Source of the DNA: Promineifilum sp.
Lineage (GTDB): Bacteria > Chloroflexota > Anaerolineae > Promineifilales > Promineifilaceae
DNA: 63,604 nt
Assembly (NCBI GenBank): GCA_020634335.1
Contig: JACKBY010000020.1
Coordinates: 1-63,604 of the forward strand
Direction: 5' to 3'
Part shown: in pieces, positions 7,530 through 14,527 of the stretch
How positions within the stretch are numbered: position 1 is the stretch's first letter
How the letters are laid out: each line of letters begins with the position of its first letter
Translations under genes and position numbers: made by a program
The notes under the pieces: model-generated
What the model saw: only the letters and a program-made list of their open reading frames with translations
What the model was told of the DNA's origin: nothing
The model's database searches: none

Positions 7530-9137
7530 ATGTCCAGAGCATTAGTCGACATCAGAATCCTGCAGCGAGAGTACTTGCTGGCTATCAGCCGGGCAATGAC
7601 GGCTGAACTGGACCTCCATGACTTGCTACGGCTGATCCTGAAGTCAGCTGTGGAATTGGTGGCAGGCCGGGCCGGCATGATCGCCCTGAGTGACGACGGC
7701 GGGGACACACTGCGTGTTGCGGCCGTCTATGGCATTCCGTCCCACCTGGTCGACCATTTTGCGCCTCTGATGCGCGGCGTGCCCTATCGCGAGGGGCGCG
7801 AGGGCGAGGCCTTCCCGGAGCTTGCCAACCAGCTCAAACACATCGCCGAGCAGGCGGATCTAGGCCTGACGCAGGTGATCCGGTTGCCATTGAGTACGGG
7901 CAACACTGTGACGGGGATGATCTACGTATTCCAATCCGGCAATTACTATTTTGTCGACGACGCCCCTAATCTACTGCGTAGCTTTGCCGAGCAAGCGGCC
8001 ATTGCCGTGCGCAATGCTCGCCTTTATCATGAGGTGAATCAGGAAAAGCAGCGTCTGGACGCTATCCTTGAGCAAAGCGCCGACGGCGTGATGATTCTGA
8101 ACAGTAATCTAAAGATCACGGTCTTTAATCAGGCCCTGAGCCACATGACCGGCTGGCCGTCGGCCGAAGCTATCGGCCGTGATCATGACGAGGTAATCCA
8201 GTGGCTTTCACTGAAATCCGATTCGGACCTGGGATCGGCGTTAGACAAAGACTGGCCTCTCCCGAATGCGGCCTATCTTTACGTGGAAGGCGAGGCCCGC
8301 CGTCATGTGGACAGCACCTGCCAGAGCGATCGCGAAATCATTAGCCTGGGTATCACATATGCGCCGATGATGGACAGCGAGGGCCGCATGACCGATATTA
8401 TCGCCAGCGTTCGCGACCTGACTCGCTATCGAGAGGAAGAAGCGTTACAAAAAACATTTATTTCCGTCATCAGCCATGAGCTGAAAACGCCTGTCTCGAT
8501 CATCAAGGGTTACGCGGGCACGCTGCGCCGGCCGGACGGCAATTGGTCCTCAGAGGTATGGCAGGAATCGTTGGGCGTCATCGAAGAAGAGGCAGATAAT
8601 CTCAACGTCCTGATCGATAATCTGCTCGAAGCCTCTCGTTTGCAGGCGGGCACATTTGTGCTGGAAGTCAGTGATAACGTCAATTTGGCGTCGATGGCCG
8701 AGTCAGTCGCCCGCCGCTTTAGGACCCAAACGTCAGTTCATACCATCGAGACCAGCTTTCCAGATAAATTTCCGTCAATCATGGGTGACGAGCGTCGTCT
8801 GACCCAGGTATTGAACAACCTCGTCAGCAACGCCATCAAGTACTCACCAGATGGCGGGCGCATCACTATACGGGGCCAGGTTCATCCCAAGCACATTACC
8901 GTATCCATATGTGATGAAGGAATCGGCATACCGGCGCGCGACCAAAATCGCTTGTTTCAAAAGTTTTCCCGGCTGGACAATGCCCTGAGCCGAAAGACAG
9001 AGGGCACAGGGCTGGGCCTTTACCTGTCGCGAGCTATCATTGAGGCCCATCAAGGCCGAATCTGGTTCCAAAGCAACAACGACACCGATCCGGGCGTCGT
9101 CGGAACGACATTTACGTTCTCGCTGCCGCGAGATTAG
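7530..9137 (+). CDS. Soluble sensor histidine kinase (GAF-PAS-HisKA-HATPase)
   Basis: A 535-aa cytoplasmic kinase with no transmembrane segments. Domain order: GAF (about 20-165), short helical linker, PAS (about 180-300), HisKA with phospho-acceptor His316 in VISHELKTP, then HATPase_c with N-box NNLVSNAIKYSP, G1 DEGIGIP and G2 GTGLGLYLS. It probably senses an internal small molecule or redox signal through GAF/PAS; no heme- or FMN-specific residue is evident. No response regulator gene is adjacent, so it is an orphan kinase. The CpXC gene follows after 11 nt and is very likely in the same transcript. Confidence 0.93.
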   Translation: MSRALVDIRILQREYLLAISRAMTAELDLHDLLRLILKSAVELVAGRAGMIALSDDGGDTLRVAAVYGIPSHLVDHFAPLMRGVPYREGREGEAFPELANQLKHIAEQADLGLTQVIRLPLSTGNTVTGMIYVFQSGNYYFVDDAPNLLRSFAEQAAIAVRNARLYHEVNQEKQRLDAILEQSADGVMILNSNLKITVFNQALSHMTGWPSAEAIGRDHDEVIQWLSLKSDSDLGSALDKDWPLPNAAYLYVEGEARRHVDSTCQSDREIISLGITYAPMMDSEGRMTDIIASVRDLTRYREEEALQKTFISVISHELKTPVSIIKGYAGTLRRPDGNWSSEVWQESLGVIEEEADNLNVLIDNLLEASRLQAGTFVLEVSDNVNLASMAESVARRFRTQTSVHTIETSFPDKFPSIMGDERRLTQVLNNLVSNAIKYSPDGGRITIRGQVHPKHITVSICDEGIGIPARDQNRLFQKFSRLDNALSRKTEGTGLGLYLSRAIIEAHQGRIWFQSNNDTDPGVVGTTFTFSLPRD

Positions 9138-9148
9138 AAGGAGAATTC

Positions 9149-10504
9149 ATGCAAACTCAAATTACTTGCCCAAATTGCGGCACCCCTTATATGGCCGACA
9201 TTTATCAGATCGTTGACGTCGGCCGTCAACCTCAACTAAAAGAAATGCTGCTTTCGGGCCAACTCAATTTTGCCGTCTGTCCCAATTGCGGCGCGGGCGG
9301 CCGCATCGCTACCCCGCTTCTCTATCACGATCCGGCGCATGATTTGTTTATGGTCCACGTCCCACAAGAAATGAACCTGGATCAGGTGCGGCGCGAAGAA
9401 CTTGTGGGGCGCCTCGTGCAACAGGTCGTCAATCAGACACCCATGGAGAAGCGCCGGGGCTATATGCTCCAGCCACAGACGATGCTGACCATGCAAAGCT
9501 TTTTGGAGAAGGTGTGGGGAACGGAGGGCGTGACGCCGGAGATGCTCGCTCGCCAACAAAAACAGGTGGAATTGCTGCGCACGCTGGCCACAGCCTCAAG
9601 CGACGTGCAGGACTACTTGATCAAGGACCGCGCTCGGGAAATTGATGAGACATTCTTCGGCATCCTGCGCGCTCAAATCGAAGCGACCAGCCAGATGAAT
9701 GACAGCAATCTGGTAAATGACCTGCTGAACCTTCAGGCCAAACTCATGACCCAAACCGAAGTGGGCCGGCGGCTGGAAAAGCAACAAATCGCCCTGCACG
9801 CGCTCAGCCGAGACGCCAAGCGCGAAGGCGGCCTAAGCCCCAAGCTTTTGGCCCAGCATGTCATTGCCAACGAACACGATGACGCTCTGGCCAACGCCAT
9901 CGCCCTGACCGGCCAGGGCGCGATGAACTATGAGTTTTTCTCTCTGTTGACCAAAGAGGTCGAAAAACGAGAGAAAGCGGGCAACAAGGCGGGCGCGCAA
10001 CAACTCGGCCACTTGCGCGATCAACTGCTGGTAACACAAAGGGAACTGCAAGAAGCCACGCAAGAGGTGCTAAAGAAAGCTCAGGCAACGCTCGATGAGA
10101 TAATGGACGCCACCAACATCGAAGAAGGTGTGTTAGATCACCTCGGTGAGGTGGATGATGCCTTTATGCACGTCCTTGAAGCGCGACTGGCCCACGCCGA
10201 ACAGAGCGGCCACGACGACCAGGCAGAGAAGCTGCGCCAGATTCAGGATGTGATCATCGCCCAAATTCAGGGCGACACCCCACCGGAGATTCAGCTGCTT
10301 TCACAAATGGTCAATACGCCGGACAAAGCCGACCGCGACGAGCTTATGGCTGCCAGATCGGACCTTATCTCGGACCAATTCCTAGAGGTAGTGGATATGC
10401 TTCAGGATCAGGCTCGGACAGCCGGTCAGGAAGATTTGGCCGATCGGCTCAACGAGATCAGGTCAGAGGTGAACGCCAGACTTCTGGTGACCGGGCAGGC
10501 GTAA
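9149..10504 (+). CDS. CpXC domain protein with long helical C-terminus
   Basis: A 451-aa protein starting with a CpXC zinc-finger-like domain: TCPNCGTPY near residue 6-14 and AVCPNCGAGG near 43-52, then the conserved FMVHVPQEMNL strand. The remaining ~300 residues are strongly charged, Gln/Glu-rich and predicted helical, as in scaffold or coiled-coil proteins. No enzymatic motif is seen. A good ribosome-binding site (AAGGAG) precedes the ATG. The 11-nt spacing from the orphan histidine kinase suggests a joint function in sensing. The transcript ends at the strong terminator 40 nt downstream. Confidence 0.8.
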   Translation: MQTQITCPNCGTPYMADIYQIVDVGRQPQLKEMLLSGQLNFAVCPNCGAGGRIATPLLYHDPAHDLFMVHVPQEMNLDQVRREELVGRLVQQVVNQTPMEKRRGYMLQPQTMLTMQSFLEKVWGTEGVTPEMLARQQKQVELLRTLATASSDVQDYLIKDRAREIDETFFGILRAQIEATSQMNDSNLVNDLLNLQAKLMTQTEVGRRLEKQQIALHALSRDAKREGGLSPKLLAQHVIANEHDDALANAIALTGQGAMNYEFFSLLTKEVEKREKAGNKAGAQQLGHLRDQLLVTQRELQEATQEVLKKAQATLDEIMDATNIEEGVLDHLGEVDDAFMHVLEARLAHAEQSGHDDQAEKLRQIQDVIIAQIQGDTPPEIQLLSQMVNTPDKADRDELMAARSDLISDQFLEVVDMLQDQARTAGQEDLADRLNEIRSEVNARLLVTGQA

Positions 10505-10542
10505 GCTCTGCGGCGCGCCAACGCGCCAAACTGTAATTGAAT

Positions 10543-10584
10543 CGCCATGAGACCTCTTTGCAAGAGGACTCGTGGCGGTTTTTT
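10543..10584 (+). terminator. Rho-independent terminator after the kinase-CpXC operon
   Basis: A 16-bp stem (CGCCATGAGACCTCTT paired with AAGAGGACTCGTGGCG, two mismatches) with a 3-nt loop, followed by GGTTTTTT. It is placed 38 nt after the CpXC stop and just before the 3' end of the convergent FHA gene. Confidence 0.88.
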
Positions 10585-10588
10585 GGAA

Positions 10589-11230
10589 TTATGGATTGTC
10601 GAGGCGGAACCCATGACCGCGGACGGTGACGATGTAGTTGTGGTCATCCAGCTCAGCGAGACGGTCGCGCAAACGTCGCACAAGGGCATCGATGGCTTGT
10701 TCGGACACGCCCAACCCACCTGTGCCCGGCCAAACGGCTTCGATGATGTCGTCGCGGCCGCAAACGGCGCCTTCAGCGTCATAGAGCATCTGGAGCAAAC
10801 GGAACTGGGCCAGTGACAAAGGGGGATCAAGCTCCTGGCCCCGCATCGACACCGTACGCTTGTTCTCTTCCAGGATCATGCCCGAACCATCCGTCTTGGG
10901 GAGATCAAAACTAAGGGGCACGGTCGCGTCGGTGCCGACAAATAACAACCGGACACAGAGGGCTATCTGAATTTCGTCACCGTCTTGCAGCGACACTGTT
11001 CCCTTCACCTGTTGACCGTTGAGGAATGTGCCGTTCTTGCTATCGAGGTCTTCCAGATAATATCGACCGTCACGAAAAATAATTTTGAGGTGGTAGCGGG
11101 AAACCTGCCGCTCCGGTAAGACAATGTCGGCATCAGTTCCCCGACCGATCACCAGCTCGTCATCGTTGAGTGTCCAACGCCGGCCTATCAGCTCTCCCTC
11201 GCTAACCATCAGGACGGGTCTATCATCCAT
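10589..11230 (-). CDS. FHA domain-winged helix transcriptional regulator
   Basis: About 213 aa from the ATG at 11230, chosen because GAGGA lies 7 nt upstream; an ATG at 11299 is in frame but has no such site and overlaps the divergent kinase promoter. Residues ~5-98 form an FHA phosphothreonine-binding domain with the key R30 (GRGTDADIVL), S44 and H47 (QVSRYH) and N66-G67 (DSKNGTFLNG). Residues ~115-212 form an OmpR/PhoB-type winged helix ending IVTVRGHGFRL. No receiver domain exists, so control is probably by phosphothreonine docking. The divergent Ser/Thr kinase 83 nt away is the natural partner, a logic known from EmbR/PknH in mycobacteria (there with winged helix first and FHA last). Confidence 0.88.
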   Translation of the reverse strand: MDDRPVLMVSEGELIGRRWTLNDDELVIGRGTDADIVLPERQVSRYHLKIIFRDGRYYLEDLDSKNGTFLNGQQVKGTVSLQDGDEIQIALCVRLLFVGTDATVPLSFDLPKTDGSGMILEENKRTVSMRGQELDPPLSLAQFRLLQMLYDAEGAVCGRDDIIEAVWPGTGGLGVSEQAIDALVRRLRDRLAELDDHNYIVTVRGHGFRLDNP

Positions 11231-11275
11231 AAGTCGTTCCTCGCCAAAGTGGGAAATTATAACAACCTGTCGGGT

Positions 11276-11305
11276 ATGACAGCCTTCTACTGTTTGCATT
11301 ATAAT
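11276..11305 (+). promoter_or_regulatory. Sigma-70-type promoter giving a leaderless kinase mRNA
   Basis: ATGACA at 11276-11281 (-35, one change from consensus), 18-bp spacer, and a perfect TATAAT at 11300-11305. The expected start point falls at 11312-11313, which is the A of the ATG used here for the Ser/Thr kinase. An upstream ATG at 11304 overlaps the -10 box and cannot be in the mRNA. Confidence 0.65.
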
Positions 11306-11312
11306 GGATACT

Positions 11313-12347
11313 ATGAGTGATAGTCCAGTAATAGACGCGGCTGATGTCTATCCGCGCCGGCCTACAGATGCCTCGACAAGTGGCGTCGGGCCACTCAAAA
11401 CAGGCACCGTCCTTCGTGATCGGTACCGGCTGACGGATGTCGTTGGTCAGGGAGGCATGGGCAGCGTCTACCGAGCCGAAGATCTGCGCTTGCCTGGGCG
11501 TCTATGCGCCATCAAGGAAGTTATTCCCGACCCCCATTCATCACCAGAGATGCGCGAGCAGTCCCATCAGCAGTTTCTTCAGGAAGCCAGCATCCTGGCC
11601 CAACTGGATCATCCCAATCTCCCCAAAGTGTCGGACTTTTTCTCGGATGATAATCGAGATTATCTGGTAATGGATTATGTACCCGGTCGAGACCTGAAGC
11701 AGTGGCTGGATGATACCAGCGCGCAAAACAGCAAACTAAGCGAAAACACCGTGTTGACCTGGGCCGCGCAGATTATTGATGCCCTCAGCTACCTGCATCG
11801 CCAATCGCCCCCGGTCGTCCATCGCGATATCAAGCCCGGAAATATCAAGCTGACCCCCGACGAGCGTATCAAGCTTGTCGACTTTGGCTTGGTCAAGCTG
11901 CTTTCGTCCGACGAGTCGCGCACCATCACCGTCGTCCAAGGGCGCGGCACGGCGCTCTACACGCCGCTGGAACAGTATGGCGGAGATAGCGGGCACACCG
12001 ACGTGCGCACCGACATCTATGCACTAGGGGCAACGTTCTATCATCTGTTGACGGACTTCCCACCAGTCGACGCCAAGAATCGCTTTCTCAATCCGCGCGC
12101 CTTGCGCCCGCCGACCCAACTCAACGATGATATTTCGCCCCACGTCTCGGAAGCCATCCTGTGGGCCATGGAAATGCACCCTGATGATCGTCCGCAAACC
12201 ATCGAGCAGTTTGCGCAAGCGCTTTTCGGGCGCGGCGGGCGGCCGGCTCGCGCCGTCTCGTTGGCCGATGCCCTCCGGGCCAACTGGTTTGTGGCTGTTT
12301 TGGCTCTGGCTCTCTTTCTCCTGGCCCTATTGGCCACCCTGATCTGA
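11313..12347 (+). CDS. Tail-anchored Ser/Thr protein kinase (PknB-like catalytic domain)
   Basis: A Hanks-type kinase of 344 aa. Residues ~37-305 hold the catalytic domain: G-loop GQGGMGSVY, Lys68 in CAIKE, catalytic loop HRDIKPGN at 170-177, DFG at 190-192 and an activation loop with Thr204/Thr206 (SRTITVVQG). A single transmembrane helix at ~325-343 ends the protein with almost nothing outside, so it lacks the PASTA or other external sensor domains usual in membrane kinases. The start at 11313 follows from the -10 box position. It is divergent from the FHA-winged-helix gene, its likely substrate or reader. Confidence 0.9.
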   Translation: MSDSPVIDAADVYPRRPTDASTSGVGPLKTGTVLRDRYRLTDVVGQGGMGSVYRAEDLRLPGRLCAIKEVIPDPHSSPEMREQSHQQFLQEASILAQLDHPNLPKVSDFFSDDNRDYLVMDYVPGRDLKQWLDDTSAQNSKLSENTVLTWAAQIIDALSYLHRQSPPVVHRDIKPGNIKLTPDERIKLVDFGLVKLLSSDESRTITVVQGRGTALYTPLEQYGGDSGHTDVRTDIYALGATFYHLLTDFPPVDAKNRFLNPRALRPPTQLNDDISPHVSEAILWAMEMHPDDRPQTIEQFAQALFGRGGRPARAVSLADALRANWFVAVLALALFLLALLATLI

Positions 12348-12352
12348 TTTCA

Positions 12353-12685
12353 ATGAGCACTGACGTTGCCTGTCCCCGGTGTTACCAAGCCAAGCACCAA
12401 TTACGAGACGGCCGCACCCCAGCGGGCAGCCAGCGCTACCGCTGCGGTCTTTGCCGGTGTCGCTACACGCCTTTCCCGAAAGACCAGGGTTATGACGAAG
12501 AAGTCCGCTTCCAGGCCCTGCAACTGTACCTGGAAGGCTACTCCATGCGCGAGATCAGCCGGCGTCTGGATGTAAATCACCAGAGCATCGCCAACTGGAT
12601 GAAGGCCTACGCCCGCTACTTGCCCCCCGATCTGCCGCCCGACATCGCTGAATTGGCTCGCCTGGAAGGTCTGTTTATTCTCTAA
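12353..12685 (+). pseudogene. Truncated IS1-like transposase N-terminus (Zn-ribbon + HTH)
   Basis: A 110-aa ORF starting 5 nt after the kinase stop. It has a Zn-ribbon (CPRCYQ ... CGLCRCRY) followed by a helix-turn-helix (FQALQLYLEGYSMREISRRLDVNHQSI region), the arrangement of InsA-type N-termini in IS1/IS1595-like transposases. It stops after LEGLFIL, without the DDE catalytic part, and no coding continuation is seen in other frames downstream. Most likely it is a transposase remnant. A small DNA-binding protein retained for its own function remains possible because the 110 codons are intact. No flanking inverted repeats or target duplications were recognised, but direct repeats lie 60 nt downstream. 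Confidence 0.6.
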
Positions 12686-12746
12686 CTGCTTCTGCTGCGC
12701 CCCAGCGACAAGCAACAAGCGCCCATCGGTTCTCATCCCGTGATAC

Positions 12747-12784
12747 CACCACGCTATTAGACAATTTCACCACGACATTAGACA
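12747..12784 (+). repeat. Two tandem 17-bp direct repeats on a 21-bp pitch
   Basis: CACCACGCTATTAGACA (12747-12763) and CACCACGACATTAGACA (12768-12784) match at 15 of 17 positions and start exactly 21 bp apart, that is two helical turns. They sit directly upstream of the promoter of the MalK/UgpC-type ATPase gene, centred near -70 and -49 of its predicted start. They may be binding sites for an activator, or terminal repeats left by the insertion element whose transposase fragment precedes them. Confidence 0.6.
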
Positions 12785-12790
12785 CTGCCA

Positions 12791-12818
12791 TTGACGGCTG
12801 TTTCAACGCGGATATAGT
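12791..12818 (+). promoter_or_regulatory. Predicted sigma-70-type promoter for the ATPase gene
   Basis: TTGACG at 12791-12796, 16-bp spacer and TATAGT at 12813-12818; the expected start is near 12825, giving a leader of about 60 nt before the ATG at 12885. The 12686-12884 gap otherwise holds the direct repeats and the AGGAG ribosome-binding site. Confidence 0.55.
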
Positions 12819-12884
12819 CAAACTCATCGGCAGCAATAATGTTGAAGCATGGAATTAGGCTAGGTATATTGACAGGAGACAACT

Positions 12885-13985
12885 ATGGCAAGCGTGAGTT
12901 TTCGGCACGTCTATAAGCGATTCGGAGATGTGAGCGTGATCAAAGACTTCAATCTTGAGATCGCGGATAAGGAATTTATGGTGTTTGTCGGGCCTTCCGG
13001 CTGCGGCAAGTCAACCAATCTGCGCATGTTGGCCGGCTTGGAAGAAATATCCGAAGGCGACATCCTGATCGGGGACCGGGTAGTCAACGACGTCCCGCCT
13101 AAGGATCGCGATATCGCCATGGTCTTTCAGTCCTACGCGCTCTATCCACATATGAGCGTATACGACAACATGGCTTTCGGCCTCAAGCTGCGCAAGATGC
13201 CCAAGGATGAGATCGACCGGCGTGTCAAGGAAGCGGCCGACATCATGGGCCTATCCAATCTTCTGGATCGCAAGCCCAAGGCCCTGTCCGGCGGCCAGCG
13301 CCAACGTGTCGCCGTCTGCCGCGCCATCGTGCGCGAGCCGTCTGTTTTCCTGATGGATGAGCCCCTCTCCAATCTCGACGCCAAGCTGCGCGTCACCGCG
13401 CGCGCCGAAATCAGCAAGTTGCATCAGAAACTGGGGACGACTTTCATCTATGTCACCCACGATCAGGTCGAGGCCATGACCATGGGCGACCGCATCGCCG
13501 TCCTGGCCGACGGCATCCTGCAGCAATGCGACACGCCGCGCAACCTCTACAATGAGCCGCTAAACGTTTTCGTCGCCGGGTTCATCGGCAGCCCGGCCAT
13601 GAACTTCTTCAACGGTACGCTGGTCAACGAGGAGGGCCGTCAATTCGTGGATACGGGTGATTTCCGTGTGCGCATACCGGACAATCGCAAGGAAGCATTC
13701 GCTCCCTACACCGGCAAGGAAGTCATCATGGGCATTCGGCCCGAACATGTCCATTCGCCCGAATACGCCCCGACAAACATCATCGGCGAAAACGTGAATG
13801 CGACCGTTGAAGTCGTTGAGCTGCTCGGCCACGAGCTGCATTTATACCTCAATTCCGGCAAGAACAGCTTCGTCGGCACGGTGGACCCGCGGTTCGGCGT
13901 GCACAGCGGCAACAACATTACCGTCGCCTTCGACATGAACAACGTGCATCTGTTTGACAAGGCTACGGAACTGGCAATCCGCTAA
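12885..13985 (+). CDS. ABC transporter ATP-binding protein, MalK/UgpC/MsmK family
   Basis: A 366-aa ATPase that energises sugar or glycerol-phosphate importers. Motifs: Walker A GPSGCGKST, Q-loop MVFQSYALYPHM, signature LSGGQRQR, Walker B FLMDEPLSNLD, H-loop VTHDQ, then a C-terminal TOBE-type regulatory domain from about residue 240 (MGIRPEHV). Walker A has an unusual STNLRML where most relatives have TTTLRM(L/I). It is well started (GGAGACAACT before ATG). No permease or binding protein is nearby, so it is likely a shared ATPase serving several carbohydrate importers, as MsmK does in streptococci. It is followed by a terminator. Confidence 0.9.
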   Translation: MASVSFRHVYKRFGDVSVIKDFNLEIADKEFMVFVGPSGCGKSTNLRMLAGLEEISEGDILIGDRVVNDVPPKDRDIAMVFQSYALYPHMSVYDNMAFGLKLRKMPKDEIDRRVKEAADIMGLSNLLDRKPKALSGGQRQRVAVCRAIVREPSVFLMDEPLSNLDAKLRVTARAEISKLHQKLGTTFIYVTHDQVEAMTMGDRIAVLADGILQQCDTPRNLYNEPLNVFVAGFIGSPAMNFFNGTLVNEEGRQFVDTGDFRVRIPDNRKEAFAPYTGKEVIMGIRPEHVHSPEYAPTNIIGENVNATVEVVELLGHELHLYLNSGKNSFVGTVDPRFGVHSGNNITVAFDMNNVHLFDKATELAIR

Positions 13986-14021
13986 GGCTAGATCGCAATT
14001 CAATCCGGTTAATCCAGTTAG

Positions 14022-14050
14022 AAGAGGGCTGCCAATGGCGGCCCTCTTTT
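14022..14050 (+). terminator. Rho-independent terminator after the ATPase gene
   Basis: AAGAGGGCTGCC / GGCGGCCCTCTT stem (12 bp with one G-U pair), 4-nt loop, ending in TTTT. It starts 37 nt after the ATPase stop and ends only 16 nt before the next start codon. Confidence 0.8.
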
Positions 14051-14066
14051 CAGCCTCGATCCCGTC

Positions 14067-14504
14067 ATGCCCGAAGCCCACTATCAGCCCGGCCAATCAT
14101 TCTCGTTGCAATTTGCCTGGCGCTTGCCCAACGGCGATTATCTGCGCGCCATCTTTCAGGCCACCGTTCTCGATCTCGTGCCAGGAGCAGACAAATACGT
14201 CATTCGTCTGGCGCGCTTTTTGGCCGGCCGAGAAGACGAAGCGGACGGTCGAGTCAAGCCGCTTGACGAGCTAGAGGGCGAATATTGGGACCTGGTGCGT
14301 GAGCTGTCCGGCCGAACTATCACAATCGCCTACGAGGCGGATGACGGCCACCCGCTCTATCTACGACTGGCGACACTGACCGGGGAGCACAATTTCTTCA
14401 CCCGCTACGAAGATGCCCGGGTGATTGCCCGCGGCATCGAAGCGCGTCTACGGCGACGCGCTCAGGAAGTAACTCCGGAAGAGCCGTCAGACGACTCAGC
14501 CTGA
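14067..14504 (+). CDS. Hypothetical protein
   Basis: A 145-aa protein not recognised. It is mixed alpha/beta in composition, with an Arg/Glu-rich C-terminal helix (RVIARGIEARLRRRAQ) and an acidic tail; there is no signal peptide, transmembrane helix or Cys motif. The ATG at 14067 is the only start available after an in-frame stop at 14019. No Shine-Dalgarno is visible, and a terminator ends 16 nt upstream, so expression must come from read-through or an unrecognised promoter. It is convergent with the FAD oxidoreductase gene. Codon pattern and length suggest it is real. Confidence 0.6.
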   Translation: MPEAHYQPGQSFSLQFAWRLPNGDYLRAIFQATVLDLVPGADKYVIRLARFLAGREDEADGRVKPLDELEGEYWDLVRELSGRTITIAYEADDGHPLYLRLATLTGEHNFFTRYEDARVIARGIEARLRRRAQEVTPEEPSDDSA

Positions 14505-14527
14505 CAGGGAAATCAGTCAGCGACCGG

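Noticed and set aside
11304..11312. Upstream ATG for the Ser/Thr kinase
   Set aside because: This ATG overlaps the TATAAT -10 box, so it would not be transcribed; the ATG at 11313 was used.
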